A stretch of 52,576 nt of DNA from an uncultured Lachnospiraceae bacterium (GTDB taxonomy: Bacteria > Bacillota > Clostridia > Lachnospirales > Lachnospiraceae), in contig CAMWXE010000034.1 of assembly GCA_947178145.1 (NCBI GenBank), forward strand, positions 1 through 52,576, in the 5' to 3' direction. The notes beneath the pieces are model-generated. The model saw nothing but the letters and a program-made list of their open reading frames with translations, had not been told where the DNA came from and did not search any database. Below, in pieces: positions 41,301-47,873 of this stretch. Both the position numbers and the translations under genes were made by a program. Each line of letters starts with the position of its first letter. The stretch's first letter is position 1.

Positions 41301-41712
41301 AGAACTCGTTCGTGTAGACGTTGTTTTCCTGTGCGATACTGATGTCCTGACCATACACAAGCGCTGCTGTCTGCCCGGTGCCGCTGAGAGAGACATCCCA
41401 GAACCAGCAGTTGTCTACAGGGCGGAACGTCACTGTGTAGGAGATTTCCTCTGCCTGGCCTTTATATTGAAGGCAATTTTCTGCGCGGGAGAGTGTGCTG
41501 CCGGATTGGATTCCAAGCAAAGGGTAGCTGGCGCTGCCCTGCCCGTGACAGATCCGCAGATAAATATTGTTGACTGAGCCGTCCTTGGCGTTGCCGCGGA
41601 ACTGATTGATCAGGATATCTCCCTGCGTGAAGGTGAAGACATCTCCTGTGGGCAAAAAGGTATAGCGGCCGTCCTTCTGTACAATGGAAAGAAAGCGATT
41701 CATTTTTTTCAT
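38341..41712 (-). CDS. GH94-type phosphorylase, probable 1,2-beta-oligoglucan phosphorylase
   Basis: 1123 residues. The C-terminal (alpha/alpha)6 catalytic part has WWYAHNAMIHFSMPHGLEQ, WGTRDICQGP, the catalytic-acid region YAGGDWDDTLQP (around 749-754) and KGGWRLYSSGPGIY, typical of GH94 glycoside phosphorylases. The N-terminal half is beta-sandwich-like. The length matches 1,2-beta-oligoglucan phosphorylases, which split sophorooligosaccharides with phosphate to glucose 1-phosphate, and a GH3 enzyme and sugar ABC importer lie alongside. No signal peptide, so it acts inside the cell. AAAGGA lies nine bases before the ATG at 41712. Confidence 0.8.
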   Translation of the reverse strand: MKKMNRFLSIVQKDGRYTFLPTGDVFTFTQGDILINQFRGNAKDGSVNNIYLRICHGQGSASYPLLGIQSGSTLSRAENCLQYKGQAEEISYTVTFRPVDNCWFWDVSLSGTGQTAALVYGQDISIAQENNVYTNEFYVSQYLDHSVYRTANGYVVCSRQNMPVGGQFPYLQQGVIGAKAVHYATDGMQFFGLSCKETGHPEALAGNLPDLNLQSEFAYTGLQTETFYLDGEKKISFYGWFSKDHPAAVTAPEYQDEIMAAYRTPLHTENPLTEIPPIRIQNTFGPPISSASFTEEEIDHLFPARNLEERKDEKLLSFFTEDHAHIVTKDKELLMERPHGTILITPPDQHSINSALISSTQYMYGIFNSHVVIGNTDLHKLLSTPRGAFNLLKNSGQRLYVRLGDAYHLLNLPGLFEMGMNYTRWYYKLNDDILRVTAYTAAQSPDLILEVDSKNTVLYDFILTGQLVMGNNEYANDISCKPIEQGVRFLLDSETYPGLHYDLTLPGCRFFASDDRIFFEDELPFDETFLTLSIPACACFSMIIHGCLTRHETDNRHTPRKTFSFAQEKEAGLTYYGELINHFCLAPAAPWRQADILNETLWWYAHNAMIHFSMPHGLEQPGGAAWGTRDICQGPVEFFLTTQRYDLVRAILLNIFAHQDMRTGEWPQWFMFDRYSINPGECHGDIIFWPLKCVADYLDTTGDVSLLTEEIPYDDCARHSTLLSHIETALSTITETRMIENTGLITYAGGDWDDTLQPAKEDLKQRLVSAWTVALAYQTFHALGSALHTASEKLSAHPAGNTAAVLSVALDTLAAQVKEAFRSILVKDGVIAGFLDCGDTYTYMLHPCDEVTGIHYRLLPMTRSIIAELASPTQARRNADLICERLKCPDGVRLMDRPASYDGGVSHLFKRAEQAANVGREISLQYTHAHIRYIEAMAKLGNAREAWDSLFCVNPILIQDTVANACIRQGNMYFSSSDGAFSDRYRYAEGFHLLKSGKIDVKGGWRLYSSGPGIYIRQVIQNILGIRLLKNALLIDPVLPPEADGLQLSYDCFGRLFTFRYHTDAETPPGQHMRIMDGTSELDTQAIPNPYRPGASMLSREALERSSGTLDIYINSYYFRRFL

Positions 41713-41786
41713 ATGGTTAAGTCCTTTCTTATCAATATAAATGGGATACAAATACAATTTATAATACGAAGAGAGTATAAACACAT

Positions 41787-41801
41787 ATGGAAACGTTTTC
41801 T
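41787..41801. promoter_or_regulatory. cre/LacI-type operator of the GH94 gene
   Basis: ATGGAAACGTTTTCT fits the catabolite-responsive consensus WTGNAANCGNWNNCW at every position. It lies downstream of the GH94 promoter, between it and the start codon, where a bound repressor would block transcription. An identical 15-mer is at 42107. CcpA or the LacI protein at 45881 could bind. Confidence 0.75.
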
Positions 41802-41846
41802 TAAATTTAAAATAAGCAATTGAAAACAAAGTAGTCCGGTACTCAA

Positions 41847-41875
41847 ATTATAAGATTATTTATATAAAATGTCAA
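41847..41875 (-). promoter_or_regulatory. Consensus promoter of the GH94-metallohydrolase operon
   Basis: On the minus strand TTGACA (41875-41870), exactly 17 bases, TATAAT (41852-41847): a full consensus. The 12-mer ATGTCAATAAAA that contains the -35 is repeated 22 bases upstream (41869 and 41891). The leader is about 130 bases. Confidence 0.85.
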
Positions 41876-42061
41876 TAAAAAATGAAAAGAATGTCAATAA
41901 AATATGCACTTTGCAACAGAAAAACGACAGTGTGGAAATATAGAAATGTGGAAAAGACCTCATAAAGAAGTAAACAGAAAGATGATATTATAAAATATGC
42001 CACGGAATATGTTGGTAAATATAGATAAAAACAGCATATTATTTATGGCAAAAGTGATAGA

Positions 42062-42090
42062 TTGACATTACTTATGGATTGCTTTATGAT
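42062..42090 (+). promoter_or_regulatory. Promoter of the oligosaccharide ABC importer operon
   Basis: TTGACA (42062-42067), 17 bases, TATGAT (42085-42090). Transcription would start near 42097, just before the operator at 42107. It is divergent to the GH94 promoter, about 190 bases away. The stretch between is very AT-rich and has no gene. Confidence 0.85.
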
Positions 42091-42106
42091 AAATATGTCG
42101 AAAGAA

Positions 42107-42121
42107 ATGGAAACGTTTTCT
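42107..42121. promoter_or_regulatory. cre/LacI-type operator of the importer operon
   Basis: The same 15 bases, ATGGAAACGTTTTCT, as at 41787, about ten bases after the expected transcription start. The paired placement implies that one regulator controls both divergent units. Confidence 0.75.
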
Positions 42122-42171
42122 GAAAACAAAAGGAAAATCGGGGAAATATTATCAAGAATGGAGGAATGGTA

Positions 42172-43104
42172 TTGAAAGTAAAACAAGGATTTCAGGACTT
42201 TTTAAAAGAAGTCAAAAAGAACTGGGTACTGTTTCTGATGCTGGTTCCGGCAATCGCATATTTTATCGTGTTCTGTTATGTGACGATGCCCGGCGCCTAC
42301 GTGGCATTTGTAAACTATAACCCAAACAAGGGAATTTTCGGCAGTGACTTTGTGGGTTTCAAGAACTTTGAGTTTTTGATCAGGAACGGCGATCTGGCAA
42401 GGATTACAAAAAATACGCTTCTGTATAATGGAGTGTTCCTGCTGCTGAGCCACCTGATCCAGATTATTCTGGCAATCATGCTCTCGGAGATTATGAATAA
42501 GGTCTTCAAGAAAATTTCCCAGTCAGTTATATTGCTTCCACATTTTATTTCCTATGTAGTAGTTGGCGTGTTTGCGTACAATTTCTTTAACTTTGACAAC
42601 GGTTTCATCAACTCGCTTCTGGTGAACATGGGAATGGACCGTATCTCCTTCTATTCTACGCCAGGCGTATGGAAGTATATCATTGTATTCTTCTACATAT
42701 GGAAAACGACCGGTTACGGCATGATTGTGTATATGGCCGCAATCACCGGCATCAGCAGTGAGATTTACGAGGCGTGCTATATTGACGGGGCGAGCCGCTT
42801 TCAGAGAATTCGGCACGTGACGCTGCCGCTGCTCAAACCGACCTTTATTCTGCTGGTTTTGTTCGGGCTGGGCGGCATTCTCAGGGGGTCTTTTGATTTG
42901 TTTTACAACCTGATTGGGACGAATTCCCTGCTCTATGCGCAGACGGATATTATTGATACATATGTCTATCGAAGCCTGGTAGGGTCTTTCAATTTCTCGT
43001 CCAGCGCAGCGGTGGGATTGTACCAGTCGGTATTTGGACTTATTTTCGTTATGGTGATCAATTTGATTGTGCGGAAGGTTGAGCCTGAGAGCGCACTGTT
43101 TTGA
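42172..43104 (+). CDS. Carbohydrate ABC transporter permease (LplB type)
   Basis: About 310 residues with six hydrophobic segments and the EAA-type loop YEACYIDGASRFQRIRHVTLPLL that contacts the ATPase. It belongs to the LplB/MalF-like group that pairs with YtcP-type partners. I place the start at TTG 42172, seven bases after GGAGG; the ATG at 42166 is only one base from that site. It forms the importer channel with the permease at 43119 and receives sugar from the lipoprotein at 44096. No ATPase gene is in the operon. Confidence 0.93.
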   Translation: MKVKQGFQDFLKEVKKNWVLFLMLVPAIAYFIVFCYVTMPGAYVAFVNYNPNKGIFGSDFVGFKNFEFLIRNGDLARITKNTLLYNGVFLLLSHLIQIILAIMLSEIMNKVFKKISQSVILLPHFISYVVVGVFAYNFFNFDNGFINSLLVNMGMDRISFYSTPGVWKYIIVFFYIWKTTGYGMIVYMAAITGISSEIYEACYIDGASRFQRIRHVTLPLLKPTFILLVLFGLGGILRGSFDLFYNLIGTNSLLYAQTDIIDTYVYRSLVGSFNFSSSAAVGLYQSVFGLIFVMVINLIVRKVEPESALF

Positions 43105-43118
43105 TAGGGGGGATTTGT

Positions 43119-44039
43119 ATGAGACAATCGAAAAAGGAAAACGCGCCGGCCACGCGGATTAAGATGGGCAGGAGCAACCGGATGCTGTCAGTGATTTGCT
43201 ATGTGGTGATCGGCCTGTTTGCAGCAGTGTGCCTGTTTCCGTTTGTGCTGATGATTACCTCGTCGTTCATGACAGAGAGTGAAATTGTCAGTGAAGGATA
43301 CAAGCTTATTCCCAAACAGTGGACGGCATCGGCGTACTATTATCTGCTGGACAATCCAAAGAAACTCTTGGATGCGTACAAGACAACAATACTGATTACC
43401 GTTGTGGGAACAGTTCTGGGGCTTGTGATTATGTCTATGGCGGGGTATGTGCTGAATCGAAAGGACTTTAAGTACAGAGGTTTCTTCTCGTTCATGATTT
43501 ACTTTACCACACTGTTTTCAGGCGGACTGGTGCCCACCTACATCCTGTATGTCCGATATCTGAATTTAAAGGACAGTATCTGGGCGATGATACTGCCGGG
43601 ACTTGTCAGTGCATGGTCTATCTTCCTGATGCGCAATTTCATGAAATCCATTCCGGATGAGCTGTACGAGTCCGCGACAATGGACGGGGCAGGACCTTTT
43701 ACAATCTATCTAAAGATCTTTATGCCGCTCGCGATTCCATCCCTGGCAACAGTAGGGCTGTTTCTGGCGCTGGGATACTGGAATGAGTGGTACAATGCCA
43801 GCCTGTATATCGATACCGCGTCCAAGTATCCATTGCAGTATTATCTGCAGAAGATGATCAACCAGACAAGCATTGAGGCATTGACCAATGCGGGACATGT
43901 AATTGATGCGGGAATGGTTCCCACGCAGTCTGTGAAGATGGCGACTGCCGTCCTGACGACAGGACCGATTATATTGCTTTATCCCTTTGTGCAAAAGTAT
44001 TTCGTCAGCGGTCTGACAGTTGGCAGCGTGAAGGGATAG
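43119..44039 (+). CDS. Carbohydrate ABC transporter permease (YtcP/MalG type)
   Basis: 306 residues. A basic N terminus is followed by six hydrophobic segments and the EAA loop YESATMDGAGPFTIYLKIFMPLAIPS. The ending KYFVSGLTVGSVKG is characteristic of YtcP-like permeases. GGGGGG lies upstream of the ATG at 43119, 14 bases after the stop of the partner. It completes the heterodimeric channel for the oligosaccharide. Confidence 0.94.
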   Translation: MRQSKKENAPATRIKMGRSNRMLSVICYVVIGLFAAVCLFPFVLMITSSFMTESEIVSEGYKLIPKQWTASAYYYLLDNPKKLLDAYKTTILITVVGTVLGLVIMSMAGYVLNRKDFKYRGFFSFMIYFTTLFSGGLVPTYILYVRYLNLKDSIWAMILPGLVSAWSIFLMRNFMKSIPDELYESATMDGAGPFTIYLKIFMPLAIPSLATVGLFLALGYWNEWYNASLYIDTASKYPLQYYLQKMINQTSIEALTNAGHVIDAGMVPTQSVKMATAVLTTGPIILLYPFVQKYFVSGLTVGSVKG

Positions 44040-44053
44040 GAACTGCTAAAACT

Positions 44054-44074
44054 CCTTTACTTTTCCAGTAAAGG
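44054..44074 (+). other. Intercistronic stem-loop before the binding protein
   Basis: CCTTTAC and GTAAAGG form a seven-pair stem with a seven-base loop, 14 bases after the permease stop and 21 before the lipoprotein start. With no T tract it is more likely to stabilise or process the mRNA. That could raise lipoprotein output over the permeases, as is usual in sugar ABC operons. Confidence 0.5.
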
Positions 44075-44095
44075 TTGATAAAATAAGGAGGAAAT

Positions 44096-45682
44096 ATGAG
44101 ATTAAGAAAAGTTATGGCTACTATGGTATGTGCTGCGATGGCCGGAACACTTCTGGCAGGATGCGGCAGCAATGCGCCGGACGGCACTGTTTCTGACGAG
44201 AGTGCTTCCAATCAGAATGCTTCCAGTGGAAGTGCGCAGCAGTCCGGGACAGGGGAAGTCGATCTCTCCGAGCACGTCACGCTGTCCCTTTATCTGTACG
44301 GCTCTCCAGGAGCGGCAAATGAGGACATTCTAAAAGAAATCAACAAGAAGCTGACAGATGATATGAACACTTCCATTGAGGTCCGCTATATTGACTGGGG
44401 TGATATCAACACAAAATATCCCCTGCTGTGGGCATCTGGTGAGGAGTTTGACATGGCCTATGCGTCCATCAACACAGCAGTTCCTTTCTATACGCTGGCA
44501 AAGCAGGGGTCCCTGTACGAGATATCCGGGCTGCTGGACAGCTGTGCGCCGGTGCTGAAGGAAAAAATCGGCGAATCAGGCTGGGCAGCGGCATCCACCA
44601 CAGATGGAGTTTATGGCGTTCCAAGTCTTGGAGCGGGCTTCAATACATATGGATTTGTCTACAACAAGGCAAACTGCAGCGCGTGGGGGATTCCAGAAGT
44701 GACAGACCTAGCATCCATGGAGGCATACTGCGACGCGTCTGTGGCGAACGGCATCTATCCGATTAACGGCAATTCGGAGGTGGCGATGGATTTCTATCGT
44801 ATGCTGGAAGGCATGACCGGCAACTGGGTTCCCGCGCCGGGCATCGCAACCAATGAGATGTATCTTGTATGTACAGATTACAACAATTATGAGGAAGTGG
44901 TCCATCCGGCGTTTACAGACGCGTTTGAGGAGTTTGTGGTAAAGCTGGACGAGTGGGAGAAGAAAGGGTACTGGCCGACAGATATCCTGTCTGCATCCAC
45001 CGGTGACAAGGATATGTACAAGAATGGCCAGTGCAGCGCTTACATCACGCACATGGCGGACTGGACTGGAAACTATACAGCGATTCACGGACAGCTTCCC
45101 GATCAGGATGTCGATGCATGGTACTTTGCGCAGGACAACGACAAGGTGATCAAGAGCTCTCCGGCACAGGATTTGACTGTGATCAATGTGAACAGCAAAT
45201 ACCCTGAGCGCTGTCTGATGGCAATTGAGAAGTTTATGACAGACGAGTCTTATTACAGATTGTGGCAGAACGGCATCGAGGAACGCCAGTATGAGATTGT
45301 GGACGGTTATCTGGAAAAACCGGCTTCCTTCAATGAGGACGTGGATGGCGGCGGCTTCTCCGCATGGGCTTTCAGCAACAATGAATACAAGATTCCGCTG
45401 CGGGTGGAGCATCCCAGCCGCTATGAGAAGATGGCTGAGTGGGAAGCGGACCATATCGATGATCCCTATATTGGATTCAGTTTTGATGATGCGAATGTAA
45501 AGGCAGAGCTGTCTGCAATTTCGAATGTGAACTCGACCCTTGGCATTCAGCTGATGCTTGGCAAGACAGAGGATGTTCATGCAGCATTGCAGCAGTACAG
45601 AGATCAGCTTACGTCAGCGGGAGTTGATACAGTGATTGAAGAACTAAAGACACAGCTTCAGGCCTTTACACCTGCTGGGTAA
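44096..45682 (+). CDS. Extracellular sugar-binding lipoprotein of the ABC importer
   Basis: 528 residues. A lipoprotein signal peptide ends in the lipobox LLAGC, with Cys23 as lipidation site. A Ser/Asn/Gln-rich linker (about 25-55) follows, then a two-lobed binding domain of the LplA/YtcQ type. It captures the oligosaccharide outside the membrane and delivers it to the permeases. The context (GH94 phosphorylase and GH3 glucosidase) suggests sophorooligosaccharides as ligand, as for the Listeria innocua counterpart. AAGGAGG precedes the ATG. Confidence 0.94.
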   Translation: MRLRKVMATMVCAAMAGTLLAGCGSNAPDGTVSDESASNQNASSGSAQQSGTGEVDLSEHVTLSLYLYGSPGAANEDILKEINKKLTDDMNTSIEVRYIDWGDINTKYPLLWASGEEFDMAYASINTAVPFYTLAKQGSLYEISGLLDSCAPVLKEKIGESGWAAASTTDGVYGVPSLGAGFNTYGFVYNKANCSAWGIPEVTDLASMEAYCDASVANGIYPINGNSEVAMDFYRMLEGMTGNWVPAPGIATNEMYLVCTDYNNYEEVVHPAFTDAFEEFVVKLDEWEKKGYWPTDILSASTGDKDMYKNGQCSAYITHMADWTGNYTAIHGQLPDQDVDAWYFAQDNDKVIKSSPAQDLTVINVNSKYPERCLMAIEKFMTDESYYRLWQNGIEERQYEIVDGYLEKPASFNEDVDGGGFSAWAFSNNEYKIPLRVEHPSRYEKMAEWEADHIDDPYIGFSFDDANVKAELSAISNVNSTLGIQLMLGKTEDVHAALQQYRDQLTSAGVDTVIEELKTQLQAFTPAG

Positions 45683-45729
45683 GGAAAAGCGCCGAATACC
45701 GCATTTTGGGAATATCTTTGACCGGACGA

Positions 45730-45762
45730 AAATGGGGCTGCAAGCATATTGCAGTCCCATTT
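45730..45762 (+). terminator. Stem-loop after the importer operon
   Basis: AAATGGGGCTGC (45730-45741) and GCAGTCCCATTT (45751-45762) form a 12-pair stem with one G-T pair and a nine-base loop. No T tract follows, so termination may be partial and the LacI gene may be read in part by read-through. Confidence 0.5.
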
Positions 45763-45880
45763 CCTGTGTGAGGGGGAGCCGATATACTGTCCAGACAGAA
45801 TGAAAAATCTCATGTGAAAATAAACAGGGAACCAGTTAAGGAAGGTTTCCAATACCATGCAGAGAAAGTGAGAGAAAGAA

Positions 45881-46912
45881 ATGGCGAATATGAACATTAA
45901 GGACATTGCAAAATTATCGGGCGTGGGAATTGCCACGGTTTCCCGGGTCATCAACCAGACCGGCTATGTGAGCGAAAAGACGCGCAAGAAGGTTCTGGAT
46001 GTCATTAATGAGTACAACTATATTCCCAATAACAGTGCGCGCAATCTGAAACTGACCCAGTCCGATAATATTGCGCTGTTTGTGAAATACATTACAAATC
46101 CTTTTTTTGAAAAAATGATTGAGATCATACAGCAGGAGGTGGCATCCAGGGGGTATTCCCTGCTGATTCAGAACGTGGACGAGAACTCGGATGAACTGGA
46201 TTTTGCCATCAGTGAGTCGATGCAGCGGAATCTGTGCGGGCTGATTATTATGGGGGGCTCCTACTCCGCGTACACGGAGGCAAAGTTTCGGCAGCTTGGG
46301 ATTCCCTGCGTCCTGCTCACAGTGAATTCCGAGGGAAATGTCGACCCCGCGCTGTACTCCAGCGTCACCATCAACGATGAGCTGGAGGGATACCGCGCGA
46401 CGAACTATCTGATTGAGATGGGACACCGCCGGATCGGGTTTCTGTATAAGGATGTCGAAAATGTGGTGACGCCGAACATTCTGCGCTACCGGGGCTATAT
46501 CCGGGCGCTGGAGGAGAATGGCATTGCGGTGGATGAAAGGCTCATCGCACCAGGACTCCCATCTGTCAGTATGGGGTTCCGGTCGGGATTTCAGTCCATG
46601 AAGAGTCTGATGCAGAAAAATCCGGATATGACGGCGGTGTTTGCCTTCTCGGATGTCCTGGCAATCGGAGCGGCGAAAGCGGTTCTAGCATCGGGGAAGC
46701 AGATACCGGAGGACATCTCTGTCATTGGATTTGACGGTATTGATATGGCGGAATTTTACAACCCCACACTTGATACCGTGTATCAGCCTGCGATGGAGAT
46801 GGCGCTCTCTGCAGTCTCTCTTTTGCACGGCATGATGCGCGGGGAGAAGACACAGCACATTGTCTGTGATTCCGTTATCATGAAGCGCGGTTCGGTGAAG
46901 ATGCTGCGGTAG
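45881..46912 (+). CDS. LacI-family transcriptional regulator
   Basis: 343 residues. The N-terminal helix-turn-helix has NIKDIAKLSGVGIATVSRVINQTGYVS with the hinge NYIPNNSARNLK, and a periplasmic-binding-like sensor domain follows (about 65-340). It probably binds the paired operators at 41787 and 42107 and is released by an oligosaccharide or sugar phosphate. CcpA could share those sites. The ATG at 45881 has a weak GAGAGAAAG site; the ATG at 45890 is an alternative. Confidence 0.93.
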   Translation: MANMNIKDIAKLSGVGIATVSRVINQTGYVSEKTRKKVLDVINEYNYIPNNSARNLKLTQSDNIALFVKYITNPFFEKMIEIIQQEVASRGYSLLIQNVDENSDELDFAISESMQRNLCGLIIMGGSYSAYTEAKFRQLGIPCVLLTVNSEGNVDPALYSSVTINDELEGYRATNYLIEMGHRRIGFLYKDVENVVTPNILRYRGYIRALEENGIAVDERLIAPGLPSVSMGFRSGFQSMKSLMQKNPDMTAVFAFSDVLAIGAAKAVLASGKQIPEDISVIGFDGIDMAEFYNPTLDTVYQPAMEMALSAVSLLHGMMRGEKTQHIVCDSVIMKRGSVKMLR

Positions 46913-46958
46913 AGCGCGGCAGACATATGCCAATTTGTTGGCAGTGGGAGGAATGGAA

Positions 46959-47708
46959 ATGAAGAAGATCAGATTGCTGGCAGTGGGCAACAGCTTCAGC
47001 GAGGATGCCCTGTATTATCTGCATGATATTTGTGAGGCGGCGGGGGTGTCCTGCAAGGCGGTGAATCTTTATATAGGTGGATGCAGTCTGCGGCAGCACC
47101 GGGAAAATTTTGTTTCCGGGGAAAAGGTATATGAATATCAGCTTAATGGACATTTTGACGGCAGAATGGCGTCTTTGCAGGAGGCGCTGACAGAGGAAGC
47201 ATGGGATTACGTCCTGATGCAGCAGGCCAGCCACGACAGCGGGATATGGGAGACATACGAGCCATGGCTCACAGAGCTGGCAGCGTGTCTGCGGCAGTGT
47301 TGCCATGGGGCCGAAATTCTGCTGCACAAGACATGGGCTTACGAGCAGGACAGTGCGCACAGTGCATTTGTGCGGTATCACTGCAGCCAGAAGGAGATGT
47401 ATGAAAAGCTCACGGCTTGTTACACGAGGGCAGCAGTGCAGATGGGAATGCGCCTGATTCCCAGCGCTGATGTCATACAGGAGGTGCGCCGGAAGGCGGG
47501 GTTTCGCTATGAGCACGGAGAGCAGAGCCTGTGCCGGGATGGATACCACATGCATATGATTTATGGGCGGTTTCTGCTGGGGGCACTTTTTTATGCTGTT
47601 CTGACAGGGAGAGATATTCGTGAGAATCCCTTCTGCCCGGAAGGCGCGCAGGCGGACAAAATAGAGACCATCCGGCAGAGTATTGTCACTGTTCTGGATA
47701 CTGTTTAG
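46959..47708 (+). CDS. DUF4886 (SGNH hydrolase-like) protein
   Basis: 249 residues resembling DUF4886, a branch of the SGNH hydrolases. The catalytic serine lies in LAVGNSFSEDAL at the N terminus, a QQASHDSG block III region follows, and the DGYHMH aspartate-histidine pair is near the C terminus. No signal peptide. SGNH enzymes deacylate or deacetylate carbohydrates, so it may remove acyl groups from imported glucans. GGAGG lies eight bases before the ATG at 46959. It is 46 bases after the LacI gene and probably cotranscribed. Confidence 0.8.
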   Translation: MKKIRLLAVGNSFSEDALYYLHDICEAAGVSCKAVNLYIGGCSLRQHRENFVSGEKVYEYQLNGHFDGRMASLQEALTEEAWDYVLMQQASHDSGIWETYEPWLTELAACLRQCCHGAEILLHKTWAYEQDSAHSAFVRYHCSQKEMYEKLTACYTRAAVQMGMRLIPSADVIQEVRRKAGFRYEHGEQSLCRDGYHMHMIYGRFLLGALFYAVLTGRDIRENPFCPEGAQADKIETIRQSIVTVLDTV

Positions 47709-47776
47709 ACATCCACAAAAGTAGTGGGAATCATGCGCCAAAATGCTTGCTCTTTAGCATTTTGTGTGCAAAAGCT

Positions 47777-47839
47777 GTTATAATTCACACCTCAATAACT
47801 TATACGCAGATAAAAACTGGCACAGGTGTGAATTGTAAC
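47777..47839 (+). promoter_or_regulatory. Long inverted repeat at the GH3 promoter
   Basis: GTTATAATTCACACCT (47777-47792) and AGGTGTGAATTGTAAC (47824-47839) are inverted repeats with one mismatch over 16 bases and a 31-base spacer. A TATAAT (47779-47784) lies inside the left arm. CAAAATGC/GCATTTTG (47739-47764) just upstream is a small hairpin that may terminate the DUF4886 transcript. The repeat could be two operator half-sites or a leader hairpin. Confidence 0.5.
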
Positions 47840-47873
47840 CTGTTCTGTCAGACACAGGAGAAAGGGGTATGGA

